Below, piece by piece: positions 1 to 7,046 of a DNA stretch of 11,930 nt. Origin of the DNA: Acetatifactor sp. (lineage in GTDB: Bacteria > Bacillota > Clostridia > Lachnospirales > Lachnospiraceae); the NCBI GenBank assembly GCA_016303085.1, contig JAEDMI010000062.1, positions 1-11,930 on the forward strand. Direction: 5' to 3'. The translations under genes and the position numbers were made by a program. The notes under the pieces are model-generated. The model was not told where the DNA came from, searched no databases, and worked only from the letters and a program-made list of their open reading frames with translations. The stretch's first letter is position 1, and each line of letters starts with the position of its first letter.

Positions 1-1952
1 GTTGCGGTTGCTGCCGTAGCATCGCTTCCGCCCTCTTTATAATCTGCGGTAACCGTAATCTTAGCCGTTCCTGCCGCAACACCGGTAACAGTCAGCTTTC
101 CGGTATCATTTATTGCAACTGTCGCAACAGCAGTATTATCGGAAGCAGCCTTATAACCGATTGCCTTATCCGCGGTAAAGTCCTTGACTGATGCCTGGAC
201 ATTCGCCGTTCCGTTAACAACAACGGAAAGCGCTTCCTTATCCACTGTCAGCGTACCTTTGGCTAATGCAGGTGTAGCCGCTTTTACCGTAACAACACAG
301 CTTCCCGTAATCGTTTCAGTGGTGGGGGTTGGTTCTGCGTTCGGATCTCCTCCCGAAACCGTACCCTCCTCACCTGCACCGCTTTCTTTCTGTACCGTAT
401 AAGACATCGTAGCACTATATGATATGGTTGCTGTTCCTTCAGCCACAGCGGTAACCATTCCATTTGCCTCCACACTCGCCTTCCCGGCATCCGAACTTTC
501 CCATTTTATACTCTCGGGGATTATCTGTGCTTCGCCAACCTGAACATAGCCCGACTGCACAGGCGGAACAGGCATCTGTGCTGTCAACTGTCCCGTCTTC
601 CCAACCTCAAGCTCAAGGGTCGCCGGTGAAACCACTGCATTTGTTGTCATCCGCATAAAGCTTTTGGGCACGGAAGCATAAGTCAACGGATCGGGTATTG
701 TGCTCTTGGCAACCTCGCTGTATGTAGCGGAAATTACCTTACTTTCCACCCATGCAACGGTATCCTGCAGTGAAGACTCCACGGTGACTTCATTTTTCGC
801 GGTGTCCTCCTTCTTCGCGTCAATTTCACTCTCGGATTTCACCTCGTTGGCTACGTCAACCTTCTTATATTCGATGTCCTTTTTAACCTCCACGGATTTT
901 TGTGCTGTAGAAACAATGTAATCCGCATACCTCTCATCAGTCAGCTCTTCCATTGCTACCTTGTAGGTTCCCGGCGTAATATCTTTTTTATATATGATAC
1001 CGTCCATGTCATCGTCAGACCAAATACCGGACTTGCCGTCGGGAGTGGTTACCGTCACGGAAAAAGGCACATTTGCCACCAACTTTCCCGTCTTCTCATT
1101 CGTAAACTTAATCTTCAAATCCTTCTGGATGGAAGTCATATTCAGTGTTACGGTAACCTGACGAGAATAGTCCGTCTCCTCATAATCAAAATCCGTATCC
1201 TTCTCATCCTCAACCATAGCGGCTGCCTGCAATTTTGCCAGCTGCGCATCCGCAACGGCAAGCAGTCCGGATTCACCAATCACGGAAATATTTTGCAATT
1301 GTGCTCCCACACTGACAAAATCAGAAACCTGACTCTGCACAATTTTAGAGCTGATAAATGCACCCCCTGTCACCAGTGCAAGAATCAAAACTGCTGCACC
1401 GGTCCCGGCGATTACCCGGTCCATCAGCGACATATTCCGAAGTGCTGCAAGGAAGCCGCCTCTCTTTACCTTCTGCTTATCCTCATCGGCAGAGTCATCA
1501 TCACCTCTGTATTCTGCATTATATGCATCATCATCCTCATAATAAACTGTGCCGTCTCCGACATAGCCTTCCTCTCCATCGGTATAGTACTCTCCCTCTT
1601 CGGTGTAGCCTTCCTCTCCATCGGCATAGTACTCTCCTTCTTCGGTGTAGTCTTCTTCACCGTCGGCATAGTACTCCCCTTCTTCAGCGTAGCCTTCTTC
1701 ACCGTCGGCATAGTACTCCCCTTCTTCGGCATAGCCTTCCCCACCGTCGGCATAGTACTCTCCTTCTTCAGCGTAGCCTTCCTCGCCGTCGGCATAGTAC
1801 TCTCCTTCTTCGGTGTAACCTTCCTCGCCGTCGGCATAGTACTCCCCTTCTTCAGTGTAGCCTTCCTCCGGATCTACTTCGCTATCCCAGTCATAGTCGC
1901 TTTCTTCCCAGCCATTCACTGGGCGCTTTGTATGATTGAACAGTTTCTTCAT
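1..1952 (-). CDS. Large single-pass surface protein with acidic repeat tail and Ig-like (Big_2) domains, 3'-partial
   Basis: I translated the minus strand from the ATG at 1952 and found 650 codons without a stop, so the C-terminus lies beyond the left edge. Order of parts: a short basic start (MKKLFNHTKRP); an acidic segment with seven 14-residue repeats (residues 29-126); more acidic sequence to about 158; a basic patch (KQKVKR, 159-164); one hydrophobic segment (about 180-200). No signal-peptidase site is evident, so this is probably a type II signal anchor with the acidic tail in the cytoplasm. Outside: a beta domain (about 270-350, with PGTYKVAMEEL) resembling prealbumin-like surface modules; a Lys/Glu-rich linker (about 352-400); and two Big_2-like Ig folds (about 441-557 and 566-636) showing the hallmark WESSD and GMVTAVAEGTATIS pattern. 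A Pro/Thr-rich insert (about 530-550) precedes the last strand of the first fold. The start has an AAGGA site 10 nt upstream and a consensus promoter. A structural, adhesive or envelope-binding role is inference; the exact function is unknown. Confidence 0.88.
   Translation of the reverse strand, partial: MKKLFNHTKRPVNGWEESDYDWDSEVDPEEGYTEEGEYYADGEEGYTEEGEYYADGEEGYAEEGEYYADGGEGYAEEGEYYADGEEGYAEEGEYYADGEEDYTEEGEYYADGEEGYTEEGEYYTDGEEGYVGDGTVYYEDDDAYNAEYRGDDDSADEDKQKVKRGGFLAALRNMSLMDRVIAGTGAAVLILALVTGGAFISSKIVQSQVSDFVSVGAQLQNISVIGESGLLAVADAQLAKLQAAAMVEDEKDTDFDYEETDYSRQVTVTLNMTSIQKDLKIKFTNEKTGKLVANVPFSVTVTTPDGKSGIWSDDDMDGIIYKKDITPGTYKVAMEELTDERYADYIVSTAQKSVEVKKDIEYKKVDVANEVKSESEIDAKKEDTAKNEVTVESSLQDTVAWVESKVISATYSEVAKSTIPDPLTYASVPKSFMRMTTNAVVSPATLELEVGKTGQLTAQMPVPPVQSGYVQVGEAQIIPESIKWESSDAGKASVEANGMVTAVAEGTATISYSATMSYTVQKESGAGEEGTVSGGDPNAEPTPTTETITGSCVVTVKAATPALAKGTLTVDKEALSVVVNGTANVQASVKDFTADKAIGYKAASDNTAVATVAINDTGKLTVTGVAAGTAKITVTADYKEGGSDATAATA
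1575..1868 (-). repeat. Seven tandem 42-bp coding repeats (14-residue acidic, Tyr-rich unit)
   Basis: Seven consecutive in-frame units with consensus EEGY[TA]EEGEYYADG encode residues 29-126 of the surface protein. An eighth, degenerate copy (EEGYVGDGTVYYEDDD) follows toward 1530. Variants are few: G for E at the start of unit 4, D for G in unit 6, T for A in unit 7. Each unit carries five Glu, one Asp and three Tyr, so the array contributes about 40 negative charges and 21 tyrosines. Because 42 is a multiple of three, gain or loss of copies keeps the reading frame. The near identity of units at DNA level points to recent duplication by slippage or recombination. Confidence 0.95.
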
Positions 1953-2023
1953 AATAACTTTATCCTTTCCGATTACCTCATCGGCACATAGCCGCAATAC
2001 TCTCAATTTAACAATTCTGTAAC

Positions 2024-2052
2024 ATTATAGCATTGCATGAGGCACACTTCAA
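2024..2052 (-). promoter_or_regulatory. Sigma-A-type promoter for the surface protein gene
   Basis: On the minus strand a TTGAAG -35 box (2047-2052) is followed by a 17-nt spacer and a perfect TATAAT -10 box (2024-2029). This predicts a leader of roughly 65 nt before the ATG at 1952. Spacing and -10 are ideal for the housekeeping sigma factor; the -35 matches the consensus at four of six positions. Confidence 0.72.
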
Positions 2053-2058
2053 GTTCTT

Positions 2059-2090
2059 AAAAGATTTATTCATAATTTCTTAAATCTTTT
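2059..2090. promoter_or_regulatory. 10-bp perfect inverted repeat in the divergent promoter region, candidate operator
   Basis: The arms AAAAGATTTA (2059-2068) and TAAATCTTTT (2081-2090) are perfect inverted copies separated by 12 bp. A further TTAAATCT copy at 2090-2097 is a direct repeat of the one at 2080-2087, one helical turn away. The array starts just upstream of the -35 of the leftward promoter and ends about 12-19 bp before the -35 of the rightward one, which suits a regulator acting on both genes. It has no U-tract placement that would suit a terminator for either gene. An operator role is inference, since A/T-rich DNA gives such matches more readily by chance. Confidence 0.4.
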
Positions 2091-2108
2091 TAAATCTGAT
2101 TAATAAAG

Positions 2109-2137
2109 TGGACTTTCCCAAAACATAATAGTAAAAT
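2109..2137 (+). promoter_or_regulatory. Putative promoter for the SGNH-like gene
   Basis: A TGGACT -35 box (2109-2114, four of six matches) lies 17 nt before a TAAAAT -10 box (2132-2137, five of six). The predicted leader is about 30 nt to the ATG at 2174. An overlapping CATAAT (2124-2129) is an alternative -10 element. Confidence 0.45.
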
Positions 2138-2173
2138 AAACCTACCGAAACAAAAACAGAAACGGAGAACAAA

Positions 2174-3343
2174 ATGGAAAAAGAAAACAACTCCATACAA
2201 CAGCCATCGGAGAATCTAGACCATGGCATACCCGATATTCATATTATCGATTTAGAGGACAGCGATGAAATAAATACCAAGACTTCTGATTCGTACACGG
2301 ATATTACACCTGATTGCTATGAACCGGATTGTGATGAGCCGGATGTTTCCGGAAATGTTCCGCGCAAAAAGAGGTTTCGTATCAATATTCATATGGTGTT
2401 GCTCGCTATGGTTCTGATTGTCTTCGGCACTGTTTTCTTCCGTTTTAAAAACTGGGGGCAATTCATCAGCCAGGAAGAAATCAGAAACAATATTGAAGGC
2501 ACATACAAAAACGAACTAGACATAATTGTACCTCTTACGACCGAAGACGGTGAAATTATTCCGCTGAATACCGAGGATGGGCTCTCCATCGTGTTTTTTG
2601 GCAATTCACCTTTCGCTGACGACCGGGATTCCGAGGACAATCTGGTCAACATAATCGCTGAAATGACCGGTGCCGAAGTATACAACTGTTCTGTAGGAGA
2701 AAGCTATCTGGCTATGGAATCACAGTCCTTCAGCGCTGTCAAGCAGCCCCTGGATGCATACACACTCTACTGGATGTCTCTGCTTGCCACCCACGCCGGA
2801 AATGATTGGATGTTTGAGGAAGCCGAAGCCGTACTGGGAGAAAATATACCCCCGGACGCAAAGCTTGCCATAGACACTCTGTATTCCATCGATTTTAGTA
2901 CCGTAGATGTAATTGCCATCCTGTACGACGGCTATGACTATCTGGCCGGACATCCCATGTACAGCGACCAAAATGCCACCGACATCACCCAGTTTACAGG
3001 AAATTTGCGGGCAAGTATTGAAACTTTTCAGTCTGCCTACCCCCATATCCGCATCATTGTCATGTCTCCGCCCTATGCCTTTTCCAACGAATTGGACGAA
3101 AACGGAGAATATATCAGTAGCGACATTGTTCGCTACGGCTGGGATGTCCTTTCCACTTATGTCATTTTGGAAGGTAACATCTGCGCCTCCACACAGGTCA
3201 CATTTATCGACAACCTGTACGGCACCATAACAGAGGATAATGCAAAGGAATACCTGGTGGACAATCTGCATCTGAATGTCGAAGGCAGAAAGAAAATAGC
3301 CGAGCGCTTCGTACATGCACTGAATTACTATAACCAGAACTAA
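2174..3343 (+). CDS. Membrane-anchored SGNH/GDSL-hydrolase-like protein
   Basis: This 389-residue protein has an acidic cytoplasmic N-terminus (about 1-62), a basic stop (RKKRFR, 64-69), a single membrane segment (about 72-88) and an extracellular domain. The domain looks like an SGNH hydrolase: FFGNSPF (141-147) sits at the nucleophile block with candidate Ser145; NCSVGES (171-177) is at the block II glycine; DGYDYL (252-257) is at the position of the usual GxND; and VDNLHLN (362-368) provides candidate Asp363 and His366, followed by a typical C-terminal helix. The family removes or adds acyl groups on lipids and glycans. Anchored members often modify cell-wall or exported polysaccharides, so O-acyl turnover on a surface polymer is plausible here. 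The oddities are GNS instead of GDS and GYD instead of GxND, so activity is not assured. The start has GGAG 7 nt upstream. It is divergent from the Ig-domain gene and convergent with the glycan operon. Confidence 0.78.
   Translation: MEKENNSIQQPSENLDHGIPDIHIIDLEDSDEINTKTSDSYTDITPDCYEPDCDEPDVSGNVPRKKRFRINIHMVLLAMVLIVFGTVFFRFKNWGQFISQEEIRNNIEGTYKNELDIIVPLTTEDGEIIPLNTEDGLSIVFFGNSPFADDRDSEDNLVNIIAEMTGAEVYNCSVGESYLAMESQSFSAVKQPLDAYTLYWMSLLATHAGNDWMFEEAEAVLGENIPPDAKLAIDTLYSIDFSTVDVIAILYDGYDYLAGHPMYSDQNATDITQFTGNLRASIETFQSAYPHIRIIVMSPPYAFSNELDENGEYISSDIVRYGWDVLSTYVILEGNICASTQVTFIDNLYGTITEDNAKEYLVDNLHLNVEGRKKIAERFVHALNYYNQN
2312..2341 (+). repeat. Two 15-bp acidic coding repeats in the SGNH-like protein tail
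   Basis: Two adjacent 15-bp units (12 of 15 bases identical) encode DCYEP and DCDEP, residues 47-56, in the cytoplasmic tail. This is a small counterpart of the acidic repeat array in the divergent neighbour. Confidence 0.6.
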
Positions 3344-3380
3344 AAAAGTGCCGTTTACCTAAAAGGTAAGCGGCACTTTT
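3344..3380. terminator. Bidirectional intrinsic terminator between convergent genes
   Basis: A 17-bp stem pairs 3344-3360 with 3364-3380 around an AAA loop. The only imperfection is one G-T wobble near the middle. It starts with A4 and ends with T4, so both strands give a hairpin followed by a U-run. It begins directly after the TAA of the SGNH-like gene (3341-3343). On the minus strand, its sequence encodes the last five residues and stop codon of the 3359-4132 gene. Confidence 0.88.
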
Positions 3381-4132
3381 GTATTGCGATATATAACATA
3401 CCCATCCGTTTCTCCGAACAATTCCCAGCCATAATCTTCCGGATTCCCCAGAAATTCTTTTTTTTCATCCACAATCACATAATGGCAGCTTCTTGCATCC
3501 ACAAAGGGAGCCACAATCTCCAAATCTATTACATCCTCATCCATCGCGTCAGAAAAGCCGCCGATTTCAGCGCTGTCACCTACATATTCTATCCCCCATC
3601 CGTTCCGGCCGTAAGGTATACAGACAAAAGGCGAATACTGGCGGACATACAAAAGCAGTTCCCGCGGGAAAACAGCCATAACCTCTCTCCCCGGCACCAC
3701 GATTGCATCACAGATATGCACTACACTGTCCGGTACATGATAGATGTTCTCCGCTTTCGTATACAGGGGATTGTCATACACCGGCTTCCCGGAAACGGCA
3801 ATCAAAACCGCCGTCATCACCGCAAACACCACCTGCCCCTTTCCTTTCATCCTTTCAAAAATGCATACAGCAGAATAAGCAATCACAATAATAACAGGCA
3901 AAAGCCAGCAGATGCGAAAATATATCTCACTACCCACCAGTCTGCAGAACAATCCCGCAAACAACGGATTAAAATAGAGCAGAAGCAGAATAATAGGCAT
4001 ATATACGAAAAGAATCCGTCTTTCCTTCCTCTTTTCGCTGAGGAACAAATAAATCACAGCCGCAAGAAACCATATCATAATCAATCCGGTTCCCATGTAT
4101 CTCTGAAAAACCTGTATTACATCCGTCCACAT
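3359..4132 (-). CDS. Polytopic membrane protein, C-terminal half of a split GT-C-like protein
   Basis: A 257-residue product with about four hydrophobic segments in the first 115 residues (including AAVIYLFL, IILLLLYF and WLLPVIIVIAYSAV), followed by a soluble, presumably extracellular domain of about 130 residues ending in VIYRNTKVPLTF. The pattern of membrane half plus soluble tail resembles the C-terminal part of large Lachnospiraceae glycan-locus membrane proteins, possibly the DUF6077 type (recalled, low certainty). The ATG at 4132 has a weak AAGGTG site 7 nt upstream. The preceding ORF is in the same reading frame, separated only by a TGA and four sense codons, so this may be the second half of a broken gene. 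It is the last gene of the operon and its stop lies inside the terminator stem. Confidence 0.7.
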   Translation of the reverse strand: MWTDVIQVFQRYMGTGLIMIWFLAAVIYLFLSEKRKERRILFVYMPIILLLLYFNPLFAGLFCRLVGSEIYFRICWLLPVIIVIAYSAVCIFERMKGKGQVVFAVMTAVLIAVSGKPVYDNPLYTKAENIYHVPDSVVHICDAIVVPGREVMAVFPRELLLYVRQYSPFVCIPYGRNGWGIEYVGDSAEIGGFSDAMDEDVIDLEIVAPFVDARSCHYVIVDEKKEFLGNPEDYGWELFGETDGYVIYRNTKVPLTF

Positions 4133-4144
4133 ATCCGCACCTTC

Positions 4145-5212
4145 TCAATCAAGAAATAAATAAAGCAATGCTAACGCCACCGGTACCGCACAGCACGCTG
4201 CCACAGGCAGGATCAGCTTCCACTTGCGGTAACATACCGCTGCGCACCCGCCGCCCACACCTAAAAGTATGCAGGTCAGCAAAGCTCCCTGGGTGCTGCA
4301 AAGACAGCCCGCTATCATTGTCACTGCCGTCAGGAGCCAGTATTTTGCTCCCGGCTGCTCCTTCTGCTGCAGCCTTTCCAACAAAATCAGCAGCAAGAGG
4401 AAAAGGAACGGTATTATAATATCTGCCAAAACCGCCTTTCCCTGTGCCGTTCTCACAAGCAGGAAATTCTCCGCCGTATAAAGGGATTGTCCCCCGAATA
4501 TCACTAAAAGTTCCAACAAAAGCATAAACAAAAGACGCTTATGCCGGCTGTCGCGAAACAGTCTGAATCCGATTCGGGAAAAGATAGCATATGCCATCAC
4601 AATCAACACGACCGGCAATACGACATGAGCCATGGCAGCCGCATGTACTCCCGATATTTTAGAAAGCATCGCTATCCATATGGGAAAAGGTGCCAGACTA
4701 TGTCTGGCATCGAACAATGTAGTTCTTCCTCCCGTGTAAGGCAATATTTCATACATGGTACCGGATTCAGCCGTGATGGAAGAGGTGGCTACATAAAAAG
4801 CATCATCACCCTCCTCGTAGGCCAGAACCACAGCCAGCACAATCTGCACCGCAAGAAGCACAAGCACCATGCCTTGAAGGAGGAAGGCAGCAATGTCCCT
4901 GTCTCCGCTATCTTCTTTCACAATATCCGCATGCCATCCCTCAGCACGCCTCTTTATACACAGCCCAAGGGCAAGCAGAAGCATCGCTGCAGCAAATACT
5001 CCGTACAGTACAATGACATTGAAAAAACTGTTTTCTCTCGGCAACAGAATCATGGGCACACAGATAGCCTGAAAACCTGCCCAGAGGCAGAGTTGTCCGC
5101 TTACCCAGCGGAAAGACAGACTGTCTCTCCCGTCCACGCCTGCAAAAATACTGCCTACCAGTACCGGGAGAACAATCAAAACAAGAAATAGAATCAAAAT
5201 CTGCAACAGCAT
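4145..5212 (-). CDS. Polytopic membrane protein, N-terminal half of a split GT-C-like protein (possibly DUF6077 type)
   Basis: A 355-residue product with roughly eight to nine membrane segments. A loop around residues 130-170 carries acidic and aromatic residues (YEEGDDAFYVATSS and later TLFDARHSLAP), as in the extracytoplasmic catalytic loops of GT-C-like proteins. The ATG at 5212 is preferred over the one at 5221 because the AAAGGAG site abuts the upstream ATG but sits 9 nt before this one. The gene starts 25 nt after the stop of the GT-C gene. It ends in a TGA directly after the hydrophobic run ALLYLFLD, with in-frame coding resuming four codons later at 4132. With the downstream ORF it would total about 617 residues, close to the size of the neighbouring GT-C enzyme. 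Use of lipid-linked sugars is inference. Confidence 0.7.
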   Translation of the reverse strand: MLLQILILFLVLIVLPVLVGSIFAGVDGRDSLSFRWVSGQLCLWAGFQAICVPMILLPRENSFFNVIVLYGVFAAAMLLLALGLCIKRRAEGWHADIVKEDSGDRDIAAFLLQGMVLVLLAVQIVLAVVLAYEEGDDAFYVATSSITAESGTMYEILPYTGGRTTLFDARHSLAPFPIWIAMLSKISGVHAAAMAHVVLPVVLIVMAYAIFSRIGFRLFRDSRHKRLLFMLLLELLVIFGGQSLYTAENFLLVRTAQGKAVLADIIIPFLFLLLLILLERLQQKEQPGAKYWLLTAVTMIAGCLCSTQGALLTCILLGVGGGCAAVCYRKWKLILPVAACCAVPVALALLYLFLD

Positions 5213-5221
5213 GGAATCCAT

Positions 5222-5228
5222 CTCCTTT
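5222..5228 (-). promoter_or_regulatory. Shine-Dalgarno AAAGGAG deciding the 5212 start
   Basis: AAAGGAG directly abuts the ATG at 5221 (no spacer) but lies 9 nt before the in-frame ATG at 5212, so initiation at 5212 is favoured. Confidence 0.7.
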
Positions 5229-5237
5229 CTGCCGTAT

Positions 5238-7046
5238 CTACTCAGCCTGCTTTTTTGTCATAAAGCACAACACATCCCCGTGGACTCCCGGTCCTCTCCA
5301 ACCCCATGTCTCGGGAACAAATCCGTAGGATTCCTCCATGATTTCCAACGTGTGTTGTACATCCACCTCATCCGCCTTTATCAGCAGGGCGACCTTTTCC
5401 AGCGTCTGTATGCTCTCCCTGTCCGTGCGGTTTTCAAGCTCTTCGGTTGTCAACAAAAGCGACTTATCATAATAAGTAAATTCTTTCAGATTCTCATAAT
5501 AGCCCACTCCCTCATAGACACAGATACAGGGATAACCGGCATTTTCCCTTGCCACCGCCTCCTGAAGGGCATAGCCCTGATAGAGATAGCTGCCGTCATA
5601 CCTTGTCAGGCCCGCAGCCTGCATCACGCCCGCAGCCAGACAGACTGCCGCCGCCAGCCTTTTTCCGAAAGCTTTCCCGCATTTTTTCTCAAAGGCATGT
5701 GGCAATGTAGAAAGAAACAGTGCTCCTGCCAATGCCACAAAGGGAAACACCGGCATCATATATCTGTCTACCAGATAGGGAGACATTCTTGCCGCCAGAA
5801 GGAAATATCCCACTGTAGGGAACACCAGCATACAGATATAGGCACCGCACCCTGTCGCTTTTGCTCCGGATACCGTTTCGGGCTCCTCTCCATCCGTCTG
5901 TATATCGGCTTCTCTTTTCTCCTTCCCGAAGATATGCAATACTGCCACAGCCAAAGCCGAGGCGGCAAGTAAAACCCAAAGCAGCGGGAAAAATGTGCGT
6001 CCGCCCACAATGCCAAGGAAGGATAAAAGCCTTGCGCCGTAGCCGGTGAAACCTGCCGCCAGATTGTCCAGTGCTTCCACACCTCTCCCACTGGAAAAAA
6101 CATCCGATACGGCGAAAGGGAACATCGTCAACCCTACCACCGCCGCAATGACCATGGTTCGGATAAAGCAGCCAAGTTCCTTTTTCCGCCTCTGCCAAAT
6201 CAAGAGCACGCACAGGGTTCCAGCCAGAATAATACAGTAAAACAGAAAGAAATATTGAGTCCAGAAACCCAACATTGTCACCAGAATCAGACCGGCATTG
6301 TGTCGTTCAAAGTTCCTGTCTCTCCATTTTATTATAATCAGATAAAAATACGCAACGCACCAGAGGGTTACCATGCCGTACATGCGAATCAACAGGGTAG
6401 TGGCTACCGCCCCGGCGGACAGCCCATAGAGAATTGCCGCCATCACTCCGGTCAGCCTGGAATAGTTCTGTAACCCTACAGCCTCCGCCAGAAGTCTTCC
6501 CGCCTTTATCAAAAGAACCAGGACCGCCGCCACAGCCCCCAGATTAATCAGGCATCCCATCCATGCCTCCGCCCTGCCCTGAAACAGGGAACATACCGTA
6601 TGCAGTAACATGAAATGAAGAGGAGGATGATTATCATCCTTCACGTTAAAATAGACCGACAGATAGTGAAAGGCATCTCTGTTGTCCACCTCGATATAAT
6701 CACGAAACTGCTCCGCAGAAATCCAAACCGGTTCCTCGTAAACATCCGCCTTGTAGGTCAACAGCTTGCTGTTTCCACGGTTTTTGAGAACATCCTTTAT
6801 CTCCGCAGCGAGATTTTTCATTGTCTCTCCGAAGGTTTCTCCGTCAATTTCATTGTGCACAAATTTGGCGAGGCGCCCCTCCGGCTGTGTCGTCACAATC
6901 CAAGGATTAAACTCCGCGTTGGACAGTTCAAAACTGAGCAGCTCATCCATGTGAAAGCCCTGCTTCATGGACACAAAAAACCCAAGCACCAGCAGACAGA
7001 TTACCGTCACCACTATTTCAAATCCGTTTTTTTTCAGCGTCTTCAC
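5238..7046 (-). CDS. GT-C glycosyltransferase, PMT/ArnT-like
   Basis: This 602-residue polytopic membrane protein probably transfers a sugar from a polyprenyl-phosphate donor to an acceptor outside the membrane. After the first membrane segment (about 11-27) comes HMDELLSFE with the adjacent acidic pair Asp34-Glu35, the typical catalytic position of GT-C enzymes. A first extracytoplasmic loop of about 100 residues follows, ending in DDNHPPLHF (137-145), which matches the HPP(L)Y-type motif of the GT39/GT83 families. A later SPYLVDRYMMPVFPF resembles the conserved RYxxPxxP segment. About ten or more membrane segments are visible. The GTG start at 7046 has GGAGGG 8 nt upstream; a TTG at 7076 would extend it by ten residues but its AAGG has no spacing. 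It overlaps the end of the upstream gene by 29 bp, implying translational coupling. Family assignment is good; the substrate is unknown. Confidence 0.82.
   Translation of the reverse strand: MKTLKKNGFEIVVTVICLLVLGFFVSMKQGFHMDELLSFELSNAEFNPWIVTTQPEGRLAKFVHNEIDGETFGETMKNLAAEIKDVLKNRGNSKLLTYKADVYEEPVWISAEQFRDYIEVDNRDAFHYLSVYFNVKDDNHPPLHFMLLHTVCSLFQGRAEAWMGCLINLGAVAAVLVLLIKAGRLLAEAVGLQNYSRLTGVMAAILYGLSAGAVATTLLIRMYGMVTLWCVAYFYLIIIKWRDRNFERHNAGLILVTMLGFWTQYFFLFYCIILAGTLCVLLIWQRRKKELGCFIRTMVIAAVVGLTMFPFAVSDVFSSGRGVEALDNLAAGFTGYGARLLSFLGIVGGRTFFPLLWVLLAASALAVAVLHIFGKEKREADIQTDGEEPETVSGAKATGCGAYICMLVFPTVGYFLLAARMSPYLVDRYMMPVFPFVALAGALFLSTLPHAFEKKCGKAFGKRLAAAVCLAAGVMQAAGLTRYDGSYLYQGYALQEAVARENAGYPCICVYEGVGYYENLKEFTYYDKSLLLTTEELENRTDRESIQTLEKVALLIKADEVDVQHTLEIMEESYGFVPETWGWRGPGVHGDVLCFMTKKQAE

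Noticed and set aside
1575..1868. CRISPR array considered for the regularly spaced repeats.
   Set aside because: The repeats are contiguous 42-bp units without unique spacers and encode an in-frame peptide repeat.
1358..1939. Plus-strand ORF of 193 residues rich in His, Arg, Leu and Ser repeats.
   Set aside because: Another antisense shadow of the same tandem repeats, with composition typical of a reversed acidic repeat and no initiation signal.
900..1991. Plus-strand ORF of 363 residues with a repetitive hydrophobic pattern across the repeat region.
   Set aside because: It is antisense to the surface protein. Its repeats are the reverse-strand image of the 42-bp coding repeats, it lacks a good ribosome site, and the minus frame has recognisable Ig-like domains, a promoter and an SD.
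2720..3316. Minus-strand ORF of 198 residues opposite the SGNH-like gene.
   Set aside because: The plus frame carries a coherent SGNH domain, SD and terminator. The antisense frame shows no recognisable domain.
4145..4147. TGA as a sense codon (recoded genetic code or selenocysteine).
   Set aside because: The 447-residue gene at 7018 ends in TGA, with the next gene taking over in another frame. No SECIS-like hairpin was evident immediately after the stop, and a nonsense split or natural gene boundary is simpler.
3482..4159. Plus-strand ORF of 225 residues opposite the last operon gene.
   Set aside because: Low-complexity basic and His-rich translation with no ribosome site; the minus frame shows clear membrane segments and operon spacing.
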